Assembly (NCBI GenBank): GCA_024698325.1
Contig: JAILRG010000076.1
Location: forward strand, 62,001 to 126,000
Source of the DNA: Treponema sp.
Lineage (GTDB): Bacteria > Spirochaetota > Spirochaetia > Treponematales > Treponemataceae
Length of the DNA stretch: 64,000 bases
Direction: 5' to 3'
The position numbers and the translations under genes were made by a program. The notes beneath the pieces were generated by a model. The model did not search any database, was not told where the DNA came from, and saw only the letters and a list, made by a program, of their open reading frames with translations. How positions within the stretch are numbered: the first letter of the stretch is position 1; each line of letters begins with the position of its first letter. Shown one piece after another: positions 27,759 to 35,644 of the stretch.

Positions 27759-30700
27759 CTATTTAATCATTGCGTGGTAAGCCTGCAGAGATTTTACTCC
27801 GCCTTCTCCACCGTTACCGTCCTTTACGCTTGCAATGCCCTGGACGGCTGCTAATGCGCCGGCGAGCGTCGTGATGTAAGGAACCTTGTATTTAAGGCAG
27901 GCCTTGCGGATGGTTTTGCGGTCTTCAGCGTAATTGCGCTTCGCTTTCGGCGTGTTAATCACAAGGCTTACTTCCTTGTTCATGATTGTGTCAATGACGT
28001 CAGGACGGCCGCCGCCGATTTTGTTTACGACTGCGCATTTAATGCCGTTCGTATTGTAGAAATCAGCGGTTCCCTGTGTGGCTACGAGCGTGAAGCCCAG
28101 GTCAGAAAGCGTCTTTCCGATGGTAAGCACTTCATCTTTCTGTCCCTCTTTGTTGGAGAGGCTGATGAGTACCTTTTTGTTTTCCCATGCTGCCGGTGCG
28201 TGGGGCAGTTCTGAGCCGGCCGCTTCTTGTGCCTTGTAGAAGGCAAGCGGGAAGTTTTCTGCTATGCCCAGAACTTCGCCGGTTGAGCGCATTTCCGGGC
28301 CTAAGATGGGGTCGACGCCAGGGAAACGTGCCCACGGAAGTACTGCTTCTTTTGCGCCGTGGTACGGAATAACCTTGTCCTTCAGGGAAAGGTTTTCGAG
28401 TGATTCTCCGAGCATGAGCCGGGTTGCAAGGCGTGCCATCTGAGTGTCACAGACTTTTGATACGAGCGGCACGGTGCGGCTTGCGCGCGGATTTGCTTCG
28501 ATTACATACACTTTGCCATTTTCGATGGCGTACTGCATGTTCATAAGACCGCATACATGGAGTGACTCCGCAATCTTGCGCGTGTAGTCTTTGATTGTCG
28601 CAAGGTTGTCCTTAGGAATAGATACCGGCGGGATAACACAGGCAGAGTCACCTGAGTGAATGCCTGCAAGCTCGACGTGCTCCATAACGGCCGGAATGTA
28701 CACGTGCGTGCCGTCTGCAAGCGCGTCAGCCTCGCATTCAAGCGCATTCTTCAAAAAGCGGTCGATAAGAAGCGGGCGGTCGGGGGTTACACCGACTGCT
28801 TTTTCAACATATTCTTTGAGCGTCTTCTCGTCGTAGATGACTTCCATGCCGCGGCCGCCAAGAACGAATGACGGGCGAATCATAATCGGGTAGCCAATCT
28901 TGTCTGCAATGGCCTTTGCTTCGTCAAAGTCGATTGCCATGCCGCTTTCGGGCATCGGAATATTGAGGTTGTCCATCATCTTGCGGAAGAGGTCGCGGTC
29001 CTCGGCGATGTCGATGCTGTCGATTGAAGTGCCGAGAATGTTCACGCCGTTTTCCTGCAGCTCGCGTGCAATGTTAAGCGGTGTCTGGCCGCCGAACTGC
29101 ACGATAACGCCCATCGGCTTTTCTTTTTCGTAAATCTGCAGTACGTCTTCCGTGGTGACCGGCTCGAAGTACAGTTTGTCTGAGGTGTCGTAGTCGGTAG
29201 AAACGGTTTCGGGGTTGCAGTTTACGATGATGGTTTCGTAGCCCATCTCTTTAAGCTGCATGGCTGCGTGGCAGCAGCAGTAGTCGAACTCGATGCCCTG
29301 ACCGATTCTGTTCGGGCCGCCGCCTAAAATCATAATCTTCTTTTTGTTGTCGGTAGCTTTTGACGTGTCCTTGCTGTTGTAGGTCGAGTAGTAGTAATTT
29401 GCATTTTTTACGCCGCTGACCGGAACGGCAAGCCATGCTTCTGTAATGCCGAGTTCTCTGCGGCGTGCGCGGATGTCTTTTTCTGCGACTTTGAGGATTT
29501 TTGAAAGATACTTGTCGCTAAAGCCGTCTTTCTTTGCCTGAATAAGCAGGTTGTCTTCGGGAACGCGGCCGGGATTTTTGAGCATTTCTTCCTCAAGATC
29601 GACAAGCTCTTTCATCTGCTCAAGGAAGTACTGCTTTACATAGGTGATTTCGTGCAGTTTATCGAGAGGTACGCCCTTGCGGATTGCCTCATACAGCTGG
29701 AAGTAGCGTTCGCTTGATGCTGTTTTGAGCATTTCGCACAGCTCTTCCGCGCTCTTTTTGTTGAAGTCCTTTGCAAAGCCAAGGCCAGCGCGTCCGTTTT
29801 CTAGCCCGCGGATTGCCTTCTGGAACGTCTCCTTAAAGGTTTTGCCGATTGCCATAACTTCGCCGACCGCTTTCATGCTGGTGCCTAAGGAATCTTCGGC
29901 TCCGCGGAATTTCTCGAATGCCCAGCGTGCAAATTTCAGTACGACATAGTCGCCGTCAGGAGCGCCGCCCGGAGTGTATTTGTCGAGCGTGCCGTCGCGC
30001 CAGTACGGAATTTCGTCGAGCGTAAGACCGCTTGCAAGCTTTGCGGAAATAAGCGCAATCGGAAAGCCGGTAGCTTTTGACGCAAGGGCAGAAGAGCGGC
30101 TGGTACGCGGGTTGATTTCGATGATGACTACACGGCCGGTCTTCGGGTTGTGCGCAAACTGTACGTTCGTGCCGCCGATGACGCCGATTGATTCTACAAT
30201 CTTGAAAGCCATGTTCTTGAGTTTTTCCTCAAGCGCCTTGTCGATGGTCATGAAAGGGGCAGAGCAGAAACTGTCGCCGGTGTGAACGCCGACAGCATCA
30301 ATGTTTTCAATAAAGCAGATTGCAACCATCTGATTTTTTGCATCGCGTACGACTTCTACTTCAAGCTCTTCCCATCCGAGAATGCTTTCTTCAATAAGAC
30401 ACTGGTGTGTCATGGAAAGGTCAAGGCCGTTTGCAACGATGGTGCGCAGTTCTTCTACGTTGTAACAGAAGCCGCCGCCCTGGCCGCCCATGGTGTATGC
30501 GGGGCGTACGACGACCGGATAGCCGATTTCTGCGGCGATTTTTTCAGCTCCTTCTACAGTGTGGCAGATGTCGCTTCGCGGGGTGTCGATGCCCAGAGAC
30601 TGCATGGTCTCCTTGAAGATTTCACGGTCTTCGCCCCGTTCGATTGCGTCAAGATTTACGCCGATGACTTTTACACCGTATTTGTCGAGAACGCCGGCTT

Positions 30701-31019
30701 TGTTCAGCTCGCAGGCAAGGTTTAAGCCTGTCTGACCGCCCAGGTTCGGAAGCAGCGCATCCGGACGCTCTTTTTCAATAATCTGTGCAAGACGCTCTAC
30801 GTTCAGCGGCTCAATGTAAGTTGCATCCGCCATAACCGGGTCGGTCATAATGGTTGCGGGGTTTGAGTTTACCAGAACGATTTTGTAGCCCTGCTCGCGC
30901 AGTGCTTTACAAGCCTGTGTACCTGAATAGTCAAACTCGCATGCCTGTCCGATTACAATTGGACCCGAACCGATAATCAATACCTTGTTGATGTCATCGC
31001 GTTTCATTTTATTTTTCAC
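27759..31019 (-). CDS. carB: Carbamoyl-phosphate synthase large subunit
   Basis: IGSGPIVIGQACEFDYSGTQACKALREQGY, tandem ATP-grasp halves, RMGGGPNRIGQGIEFDYCC-type second half. Confidence 0.98.
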   Translation of the reverse strand: MKNKMKRDDINKVLIIGSGPIVIGQACEFDYSGTQACKALREQGYKIVLVNSNPATIMTDPVMADATYIEPLNVERLAQIIEKERPDALLPNLGGQTGLNLACELNKAGVLDKYGVKVIGVNLDAIERGEDREIFKETMQSLGIDTPRSDICHTVEGAEKIAAEIGYPVVVRPAYTMGGQGGGFCYNVEELRTIVANGLDLSMTHQCLIEESILGWEELEVEVVRDAKNQMVAICFIENIDAVGVHTGDSFCSAPFMTIDKALEEKLKNMAFKIVESIGVIGGTNVQFAHNPKTGRVVIIEINPRTSRSSALASKATGFPIALISAKLASGLTLDEIPYWRDGTLDKYTPGGAPDGDYVVLKFARWAFEKFRGAEDSLGTSMKAVGEVMAIGKTFKETFQKAIRGLENGRAGLGFAKDFNKKSAEELCEMLKTASSERYFQLYEAIRKGVPLDKLHEITYVKQYFLEQMKELVDLEEEMLKNPGRVPEDNLLIQAKKDGFSDKYLSKILKVAEKDIRARRRELGITEAWLAVPVSGVKNANYYYSTYNSKDTSKATDNKKKIMILGGGPNRIGQGIEFDYCCCHAAMQLKEMGYETIIVNCNPETVSTDYDTSDKLYFEPVTTEDVLQIYEKEKPMGVIVQFGGQTPLNIARELQENGVNILGTSIDSIDIAEDRDLFRKMMDNLNIPMPESGMAIDFDEAKAIADKIGYPIMIRPSFVLGGRGMEVIYDEKTLKEYVEKAVGVTPDRPLLIDRFLKNALECEADALADGTHVYIPAVMEHVELAGIHSGDSACVIPPVSIPKDNLATIKDYTRKIAESLHVCGLMNMQYAIENGKVYVIEANPRASRTVPLVSKVCDTQMARLATRLMLGESLENLSLKDKVIPYHGAKEAVLPWARFPGVDPILGPEMRSTGEVLGIAENFPLAFYKAQEAAGSELPHAPAAWENKKVLISLSNKEGQKDEVLTIGKTLSDLGFTLVATQGTADFYNTNGIKCAVVNKIGGGRPDVIDTIMNKEVSLVINTPKAKRNYAEDRKTIRKACLKYKVPYITTLAGALAAVQGIASVKDGNGGEGGVKSLQAYHAMIK

Positions 31020-31035
31020 TCCTATTGAAAGCCTA

Positions 31036-31072
31036 AAAAAAAGGCGAAATCCTTAAAAGAATTTCGCCTTAG
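31036..31072 (-). terminator. Intrinsic terminator in the carB 5' leader (possible attenuator)
   Basis: Minus strand AAGGCGAAATTC-TTTTAA-GGATTTCGCCTTTTTTTT located just upstream of the carB RBS. Confidence 0.7.
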
Positions 31073-31244
31073 AAATTACAAGATAAAAACAATATGAGCT
31101 GCTTTTGTACATTTGAGAATTATAATGTTCGAACAGCCCTCAGTTTTCATACTGAAGTCTTATCCTATCAGAAAAATAATTTTTGTTCTAGTGGGGCGCT
31201 TTGACTTTACGGTGGGCGTTTTGCGTTAAATAGTCTGCTGGTAG

Positions 31245-31273
31245 TTGACCGAAAGCCCCTAAACCGATAGTAT
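31245..31273 (+). promoter_or_regulatory. Candidate sigma-70-like promoter for the rpsF operon (TTGACC - 17 bp - TAGTAT)
   Basis: Sequence match and spacing upstream of rpsF. Confidence 0.45.
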
Positions 31274-31331
31274 AACGCTAAACCCCTTGAAGCTGCGTAT
31301 GCGGCTTCCATTTGTCCATAAGGAGACACGA

Positions 31332-31625
31332 ATGAGAAAGTATGAACTCATGACTATCTATCCGGTAGAGGAAGATAAGTCAAAAGCTGGACTTGAAGCA
31401 GTTCGCTCAATTCTGGCACAGTTTGGCGCCACAATCGAAAAAGAAGAATCTTACGGCGACCGTGACCTTACCTACGAAGTAAAGAAGCAGAAGAGAGGAC
31501 GCTTCCTCCTCCTGACTATCAATGCAAATCCTGCAAAACTTGTAGACATTGACCGCCAGTTCAAACTGAACGCAGATATCCTTAAATATCTGTTCGTCAG
31601 ACTGGAAGACGAAAAATCAAAATAA
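31332..31625 (+). CDS. rpsF: 30S ribosomal protein S6
   Basis: MRKYELMTIYPVEEDKSKAG...FGATIEKEESYGDRDLTYEVKKQKRGRF; AGGAG RBS. Confidence 0.95.
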   Translation: MRKYELMTIYPVEEDKSKAGLEAVRSILAQFGATIEKEESYGDRDLTYEVKKQKRGRFLLLTINANPAKLVDIDRQFKLNADILKYLFVRLEDEKSK

Positions 31626-31659
31626 ATTAGGGTATACTGCTTAAAAAGGAGCTGCTTGT

Positions 31660-32148
31660 ATGACAGACATTAATCACATTGTTATTGTCGGACGTCTGAC
31701 TCGCGATTTAGGAACTGATGAGCGTTCTTTCGCTTATCTTCCGAGTGGTCAGGCACGCGCAAACGTAAGTATTGCCGTTAACCGCAGCCGTAAGCAGGGC
31801 GACCAGTGGGTCGATGAAGCTAATTATTTTGATGTTACCATTTGGGGAAAGACAGCAGAAAATTTAAAGCCGTATCTGACGAAAGGCAAGCAGATTGCCG
31901 TTGACGGTTACCTGAAACAGGACCGTTGGGAAAAAGATGGCCAGAAACAGAGCAGAGTAAGCATCGTTGCAAATAACGTGCAGCTGCTCGGTGGAAAATC
32001 GGATGGCGGACAGCAGTCCGGGGGGTATACACCGAGATTTTCACAGGGAGCCGCTTCTTCACAGGGTATTGGTGCCGATGCCGGTTACGATATGGGACCG
32101 AGTTATGGCGGATCAGATGGTTCCTTCCCCGAGGACATCCCGTTTTAA
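31660..32148 (+). CDS. ssb: Single-stranded DNA-binding protein
   Basis: NHIVIVGRLTRDLGTDERSF..; acidic C-terminal tip SFPEDIPF. Confidence 0.97.
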   Translation: MTDINHIVIVGRLTRDLGTDERSFAYLPSGQARANVSIAVNRSRKQGDQWVDEANYFDVTIWGKTAENLKPYLTKGKQIAVDGYLKQDRWEKDGQKQSRVSIVANNVQLLGGKSDGGQQSGGYTPRFSQGAASSQGIGADAGYDMGPSYGGSDGSFPEDIPF

Positions 32149-32193
32149 GCGCTGGCTGAAAAACGGAAACACACTTTAATTTAGGAGACGTAT

Positions 32194-32517
32194 ATGTCAG
32201 ACGAAGTTACAACAAACGAAGTTGAACAGAATACAGCCGACGTTGAGACCAGAGGTGCAAACGAAGGTCGTGAAAACGAAGGTCGCGAAGGCCGCGGTAA
32301 GGGTAAGACTTTCTTCCGTAAGAAGGTTTGCCGCTTCTGCGCTAACAAAGCAAAGATTGATTACAAAGATGCAGACGGTCTGCGCCGCTTTACAACAGAG
32401 CGCGGTAAGATTCTTCCGCGCCGCATCACAGGTACGTGTGCAAAACATCAGCGTGAGCTTGCTCTGGCAATCAAACGTGCACGTGCAATCTGCCTGCTGC
32501 CGTTCGTAGCAGAGTAG
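32194..32517 (+). CDS. rpsR: 30S ribosomal protein S18
   Basis: [60 protein letters not shown]. Confidence 0.97.
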   Translation: MSDEVTTNEVEQNTADVETRGANEGRENEGREGRGKGKTFFRKKVCRFCANKAKIDYKDADGLRRFTTERGKILPRRITGTCAKHQRELALAIKRARAICLLPFVAE

Positions 32518-32603
32518 TCAAACAGGGCGGATATCCAACTCCTGGAGCTTCCGCTTTTCTCGGTCTGTAATTTGACCACTTACATTATATTAGGAGCTTG
32601 TAT

Positions 32604-33125
32604 ATGAAAATTATTCTGAATCAGGATGTTAAACACCTGGGTGAAATGGGTGATGTAAAGAACGTTGCTAACGGATATTTCCGCAACTATCTTTTCCCGC
32701 ACGGATTTGCTGTTCCGTACAATGACGTTACTGTTGCATACTTCGAGAGCCGCAAGGAAGAAATCGAAGCTCGCAAAGAACAGAAACGCAAGGATTCAGC
32801 AAGCCTTAAAGAAAAGCTTGAAGGCCTTTCTGTTGAACTGGTTATGCCGGCAGGTTCAAACGGCAAACTGTACGGTGCTGTTTCTAGCCTGACAGTTGCT
32901 GAATATCTGGCAAAACAGGGCTTCGAAATTGAGCGCAAGCGCATCGAAATCCCTGGTGTTACTATCAAGACTGTTGGTAACTACCACGCTACTGTCCGCC
33001 TGTACGAAGCACAGACTGCAGAACTTAAGATTTCTGTAAAAGGACAGACTTCAGACGGCGAAGTAAAAGAAGCTGCAAAGCCTGCAGAAGCTGACGCTCC
33101 TGCAGCTGAAGAAAAAGCTGAGTAA
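32604..33125 (+). CDS. rplI: 50S ribosomal protein L9
   Basis: MKIILNQDVKHLGEMGDVKNVANGYFRNYLFPHGFA. Confidence 0.97.
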   Translation: MKIILNQDVKHLGEMGDVKNVANGYFRNYLFPHGFAVPYNDVTVAYFESRKEEIEARKEQKRKDSASLKEKLEGLSVELVMPAGSNGKLYGAVSSLTVAEYLAKQGFEIERKRIEIPGVTIKTVGNYHATVRLYEAQTAELKISVKGQTSDGEVKEAAKPAEADAPAAEEKAE

Positions 33126-33142
33126 GCTTTTGCGTTAAAAGC

Positions 33143-33178
33143 GTAAAAAGCCGGAGAATATTCTCCGGCTTTTTTTTT
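33143..33178 (+). terminator. Rho-independent terminator between rplI and dnaB
   Basis: AAAAGCCGGAGAATATTCTCCGGCTTTTTTTTT. Confidence 0.9.
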
Positions 33179-33194
33179 GGAAAGAGGTGTTTTT

Positions 33195-34535
33195 ATGGAC
33201 GAGATTTTAAAGGATTCTGTGCCGCCGCAAAATCTGGAGGCAGAAAAGGCGACCTTAGGTGCTATGCTTCTGGACTGGAGTTGTGTCGGAGCTGTTTCCA
33301 TGATACTGCGGAAAGAGCATTTTTATTCAAAGCAGAATCAGATTATTTACGCAGCGTTACTGTCTCTTTCTAACCAGAATATTACTGGAGATACACTCAC
33401 GCTTATCAGTGAGCTTACTAAAGAGGGGCTTCTTGAGCAGGCTGGCGGGGCTGCGTACATCGCCTCTCTTACTGATATGGTTCCGACGAGTGCGAATGTT
33501 GAGTATTATGCGGAGATTGTGCTTGATAAGGCAACCCGACGTACGCTCATCACGATGTCATCGGAAGTTAAGGCCTCTGCCTTTGATAATACCCGCAAGA
33601 GCCGGGTTATCGTAGAAGAAGCGGAAAAGAAGATTTTTGCCCTGACAGAGCTTGGTCAGACAACTCAGGTGCATGATATGCGGGAGCTTGTTCCGCGCAC
33701 CATAGAAATCATTGAATCCCGTTATAAAAACCATGATACCTTTACCGGCGTTCCTTCTGGCTTTACGCGACTTGACAGCATGACGAGCGGTTTTCAGAAC
33801 TCGGAATTTATAGTCATTGGTGCGCGTCCTTCAATGGGTAAAACGGCTATGGCTATGTCCATGATGGAGCATATTGCCGTTAATATGAAGATTCCAACGG
33901 CGTTTTTTTCTTTGGAAATGTCTTACGAGCAGATTGGCCAGCGTCTTTTAAGCCAGACTGCACGTGTCCCCGGACATAAGCTTAGGAGCGGTATGCTTAA
34001 GATTTCAGAGCTGCAGCAGCTACAGGAGGCTGCGGGCCGAATTTATGAGGCGCCGTTGTATATTGTTGATACCCCGAATATGCCGCTTATTGATTTGCGT
34101 GCTATGGCGCGGCGCATGCGTGTTAACAATAAAATTGAAATTATATTCATTGACTATATTGGTCTTATTTCTACCGAGAACTCTCAGGCTCCCGTATATG
34201 AGCAGGTAAGCGAAATCTCAAAGTCGTTGAAGAGCCTTGCGCGTGAACTTGAAATTCCGGTTGTCGCACTTTGTCAGGTTGCCCGTGATGCAGAAGGTAA
34301 TGAGCCGTCTTTGAACCAGTTGCGCGGTTCCGGAAGCATCGAACAGGATGCGGATGTGGTAATGTTTATTCACCGTGAGCGCAAGAAGACTGAGGAAGGT
34401 GAGATGGAGCCCGTGCAGGACGCAAAGCTTATCGTGGCAAAGCAGCGAAACGGCCCGATCGGCGATGTGAATCTGCTCTTTCTTTCAAGCTACACCAAGT
34501 TTGAGAACAAGGCGGATGATGGCTCTGCAGACTAA
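33195..34535 (+). CDS. dnaB: Replicative DNA helicase DnaB
   Basis: PPQNLEAEKATLGAMLLD; GARPSMGKTAMAMSMMEH Walker A; RGSGSIEQDADVVMFIHRE. Confidence 0.97.
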   Translation: MDEILKDSVPPQNLEAEKATLGAMLLDWSCVGAVSMILRKEHFYSKQNQIIYAALLSLSNQNITGDTLTLISELTKEGLLEQAGGAAYIASLTDMVPTSANVEYYAEIVLDKATRRTLITMSSEVKASAFDNTRKSRVIVEEAEKKIFALTELGQTTQVHDMRELVPRTIEIIESRYKNHDTFTGVPSGFTRLDSMTSGFQNSEFIVIGARPSMGKTAMAMSMMEHIAVNMKIPTAFFSLEMSYEQIGQRLLSQTARVPGHKLRSGMLKISELQQLQEAAGRIYEAPLYIVDTPNMPLIDLRAMARRMRVNNKIEIIFIDYIGLISTENSQAPVYEQVSEISKSLKSLARELEIPVVALCQVARDAEGNEPSLNQLRGSGSIEQDADVVMFIHRERKKTEEGEMEPVQDAKLIVAKQRNGPIGDVNLLFLSSYTKFENKADDGSAD

Positions 34536-34549
34536 AAGGAGTGTGTGTA

Positions 34550-35383
34550 ATGAAAATAATTTCGTGGAATGTAAATGGCATTCGTGCTGTAGAAAAAAAA
34601 GGTTTTGTAGACTGGCTGCTCTCGTTTGATGCGGATGTTGTCTGCATTCAGGAAACAAAGGCTCATCCGTCTCAGCTTTCTGCGGCGCTTCTGGCGCCAG
34701 GGGCAGCGGAAGAGTCTGTTGCGCTTCCTGATAAGACTGCTGAGGGGCTTGTGTCTGTGTGTGCTGAGGGTGCGCTATACCGGTCGTACTGGAGCTCAGC
34801 TAAAAAAGCAGGGTATAGCGGAACCTCAATCTATACAAAGATTGCGCCGGATAAAGTTGAAGTGCTTGGAGATGCTCTTTATGACGATGAAGGTCGTGTT
34901 ACCGCCGCTTTTTTTGGAAAGCTCTGTGTGCTCAGCGCATATTTTCCGAACAGCCAGGGGATAGGGCTCCGGCTTGATTACAAACTTGGCTTTTGCGAGG
35001 CTATGTTCCAGTATCTGAACAGACTTGTTTCTGAAGGCTATAACATTGTGCTTTGCGGCGACTACAATATTGCACATAAACCAATAGATCTTGCAAATCC
35101 CAAGTCAAACGAGGGAAATGCCGGTTATCTTCCTGAAGAGCGAGCCTGGATGGATATGTTTACGCAGAATGGATATGTTGATACGTTCCGGGCCTTTTGC
35201 GCCGAGCCGAAGCAGTATACCTGGTGGAGTTACCGTTTTCATGCGCGTGAAAAGAATATAGGCTGGCGTATAGATTATCAGTGTGTAAACGAATCGTTTG
35301 CGCCACATGTTAAGCAGAGCCGGATATTGAGTGAGGTTACAGGAAGTGATCATTGTCCGATTCTGGTAGAAGTTGAAGTCTGA
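34550..35383 (+). CDS. xth: Exodeoxyribonuclease III (AP endonuclease, Xth family)
   Basis: MKIISWNVNGIRAVEKKGF, VCIQETKAH, YSGTSIYTK, CGDYNIAH, WRIDYQCV, GSDHCPI. Confidence 0.95.
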   Translation: MKIISWNVNGIRAVEKKGFVDWLLSFDADVVCIQETKAHPSQLSAALLAPGAAEESVALPDKTAEGLVSVCAEGALYRSYWSSAKKAGYSGTSIYTKIAPDKVEVLGDALYDDEGRVTAAFFGKLCVLSAYFPNSQGIGLRLDYKLGFCEAMFQYLNRLVSEGYNIVLCGDYNIAHKPIDLANPKSNEGNAGYLPEERAWMDMFTQNGYVDTFRAFCAEPKQYTWWSYRFHAREKNIGWRIDYQCVNESFAPHVKQSRILSEVTGSDHCPILVEVEV

Positions 35384-35496
35384 TGATGGAGTACAGAAAA
35401 AAAACAAAAAAAATGTAAAAATCCATTGTCAGCTACTTGACTTTATTCTTTGGACCGGATATAGTAACACCATCACAGCGCAAGACGTGATGAGAT

Positions 35497-35568
35497 GTCT
35501 CCTTCGTCTAGTGGTTAGGACATCGGGTTTTCATCCCGACAACAGGCGTTCAATTCGCCTAGGAGATG
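35497..35568 (+). tRNA. tRNA-Glu (anticodon TTC)
   Basis: GTCTCCT/AGGAGAT acceptor, TCGTCTAGTGGTTAGGACA D-arm, TCGGGTTTTCATCCCGA anticodon arm, GGCGTTCAATTCGCC T-arm; CCA not encoded. Confidence 0.95.
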
Positions 35569-35571
35569 GAT

Positions 35572-35611
35572 AAGCCTTGTAAGAGCACTTCTTACAAGGC
35601 TTTTTTTTTAT
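35572..35611 (+). terminator. Rho-independent terminator after tRNA-Glu
   Basis: AAGCCTTGTAAGA-gcactt-CTTACAAGGCTTTTTTTTT. Confidence 0.9.
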
Positions 35612-35644
35612 TTCTATCCCCAGTTATCCGGGAGTAGCAGAATC

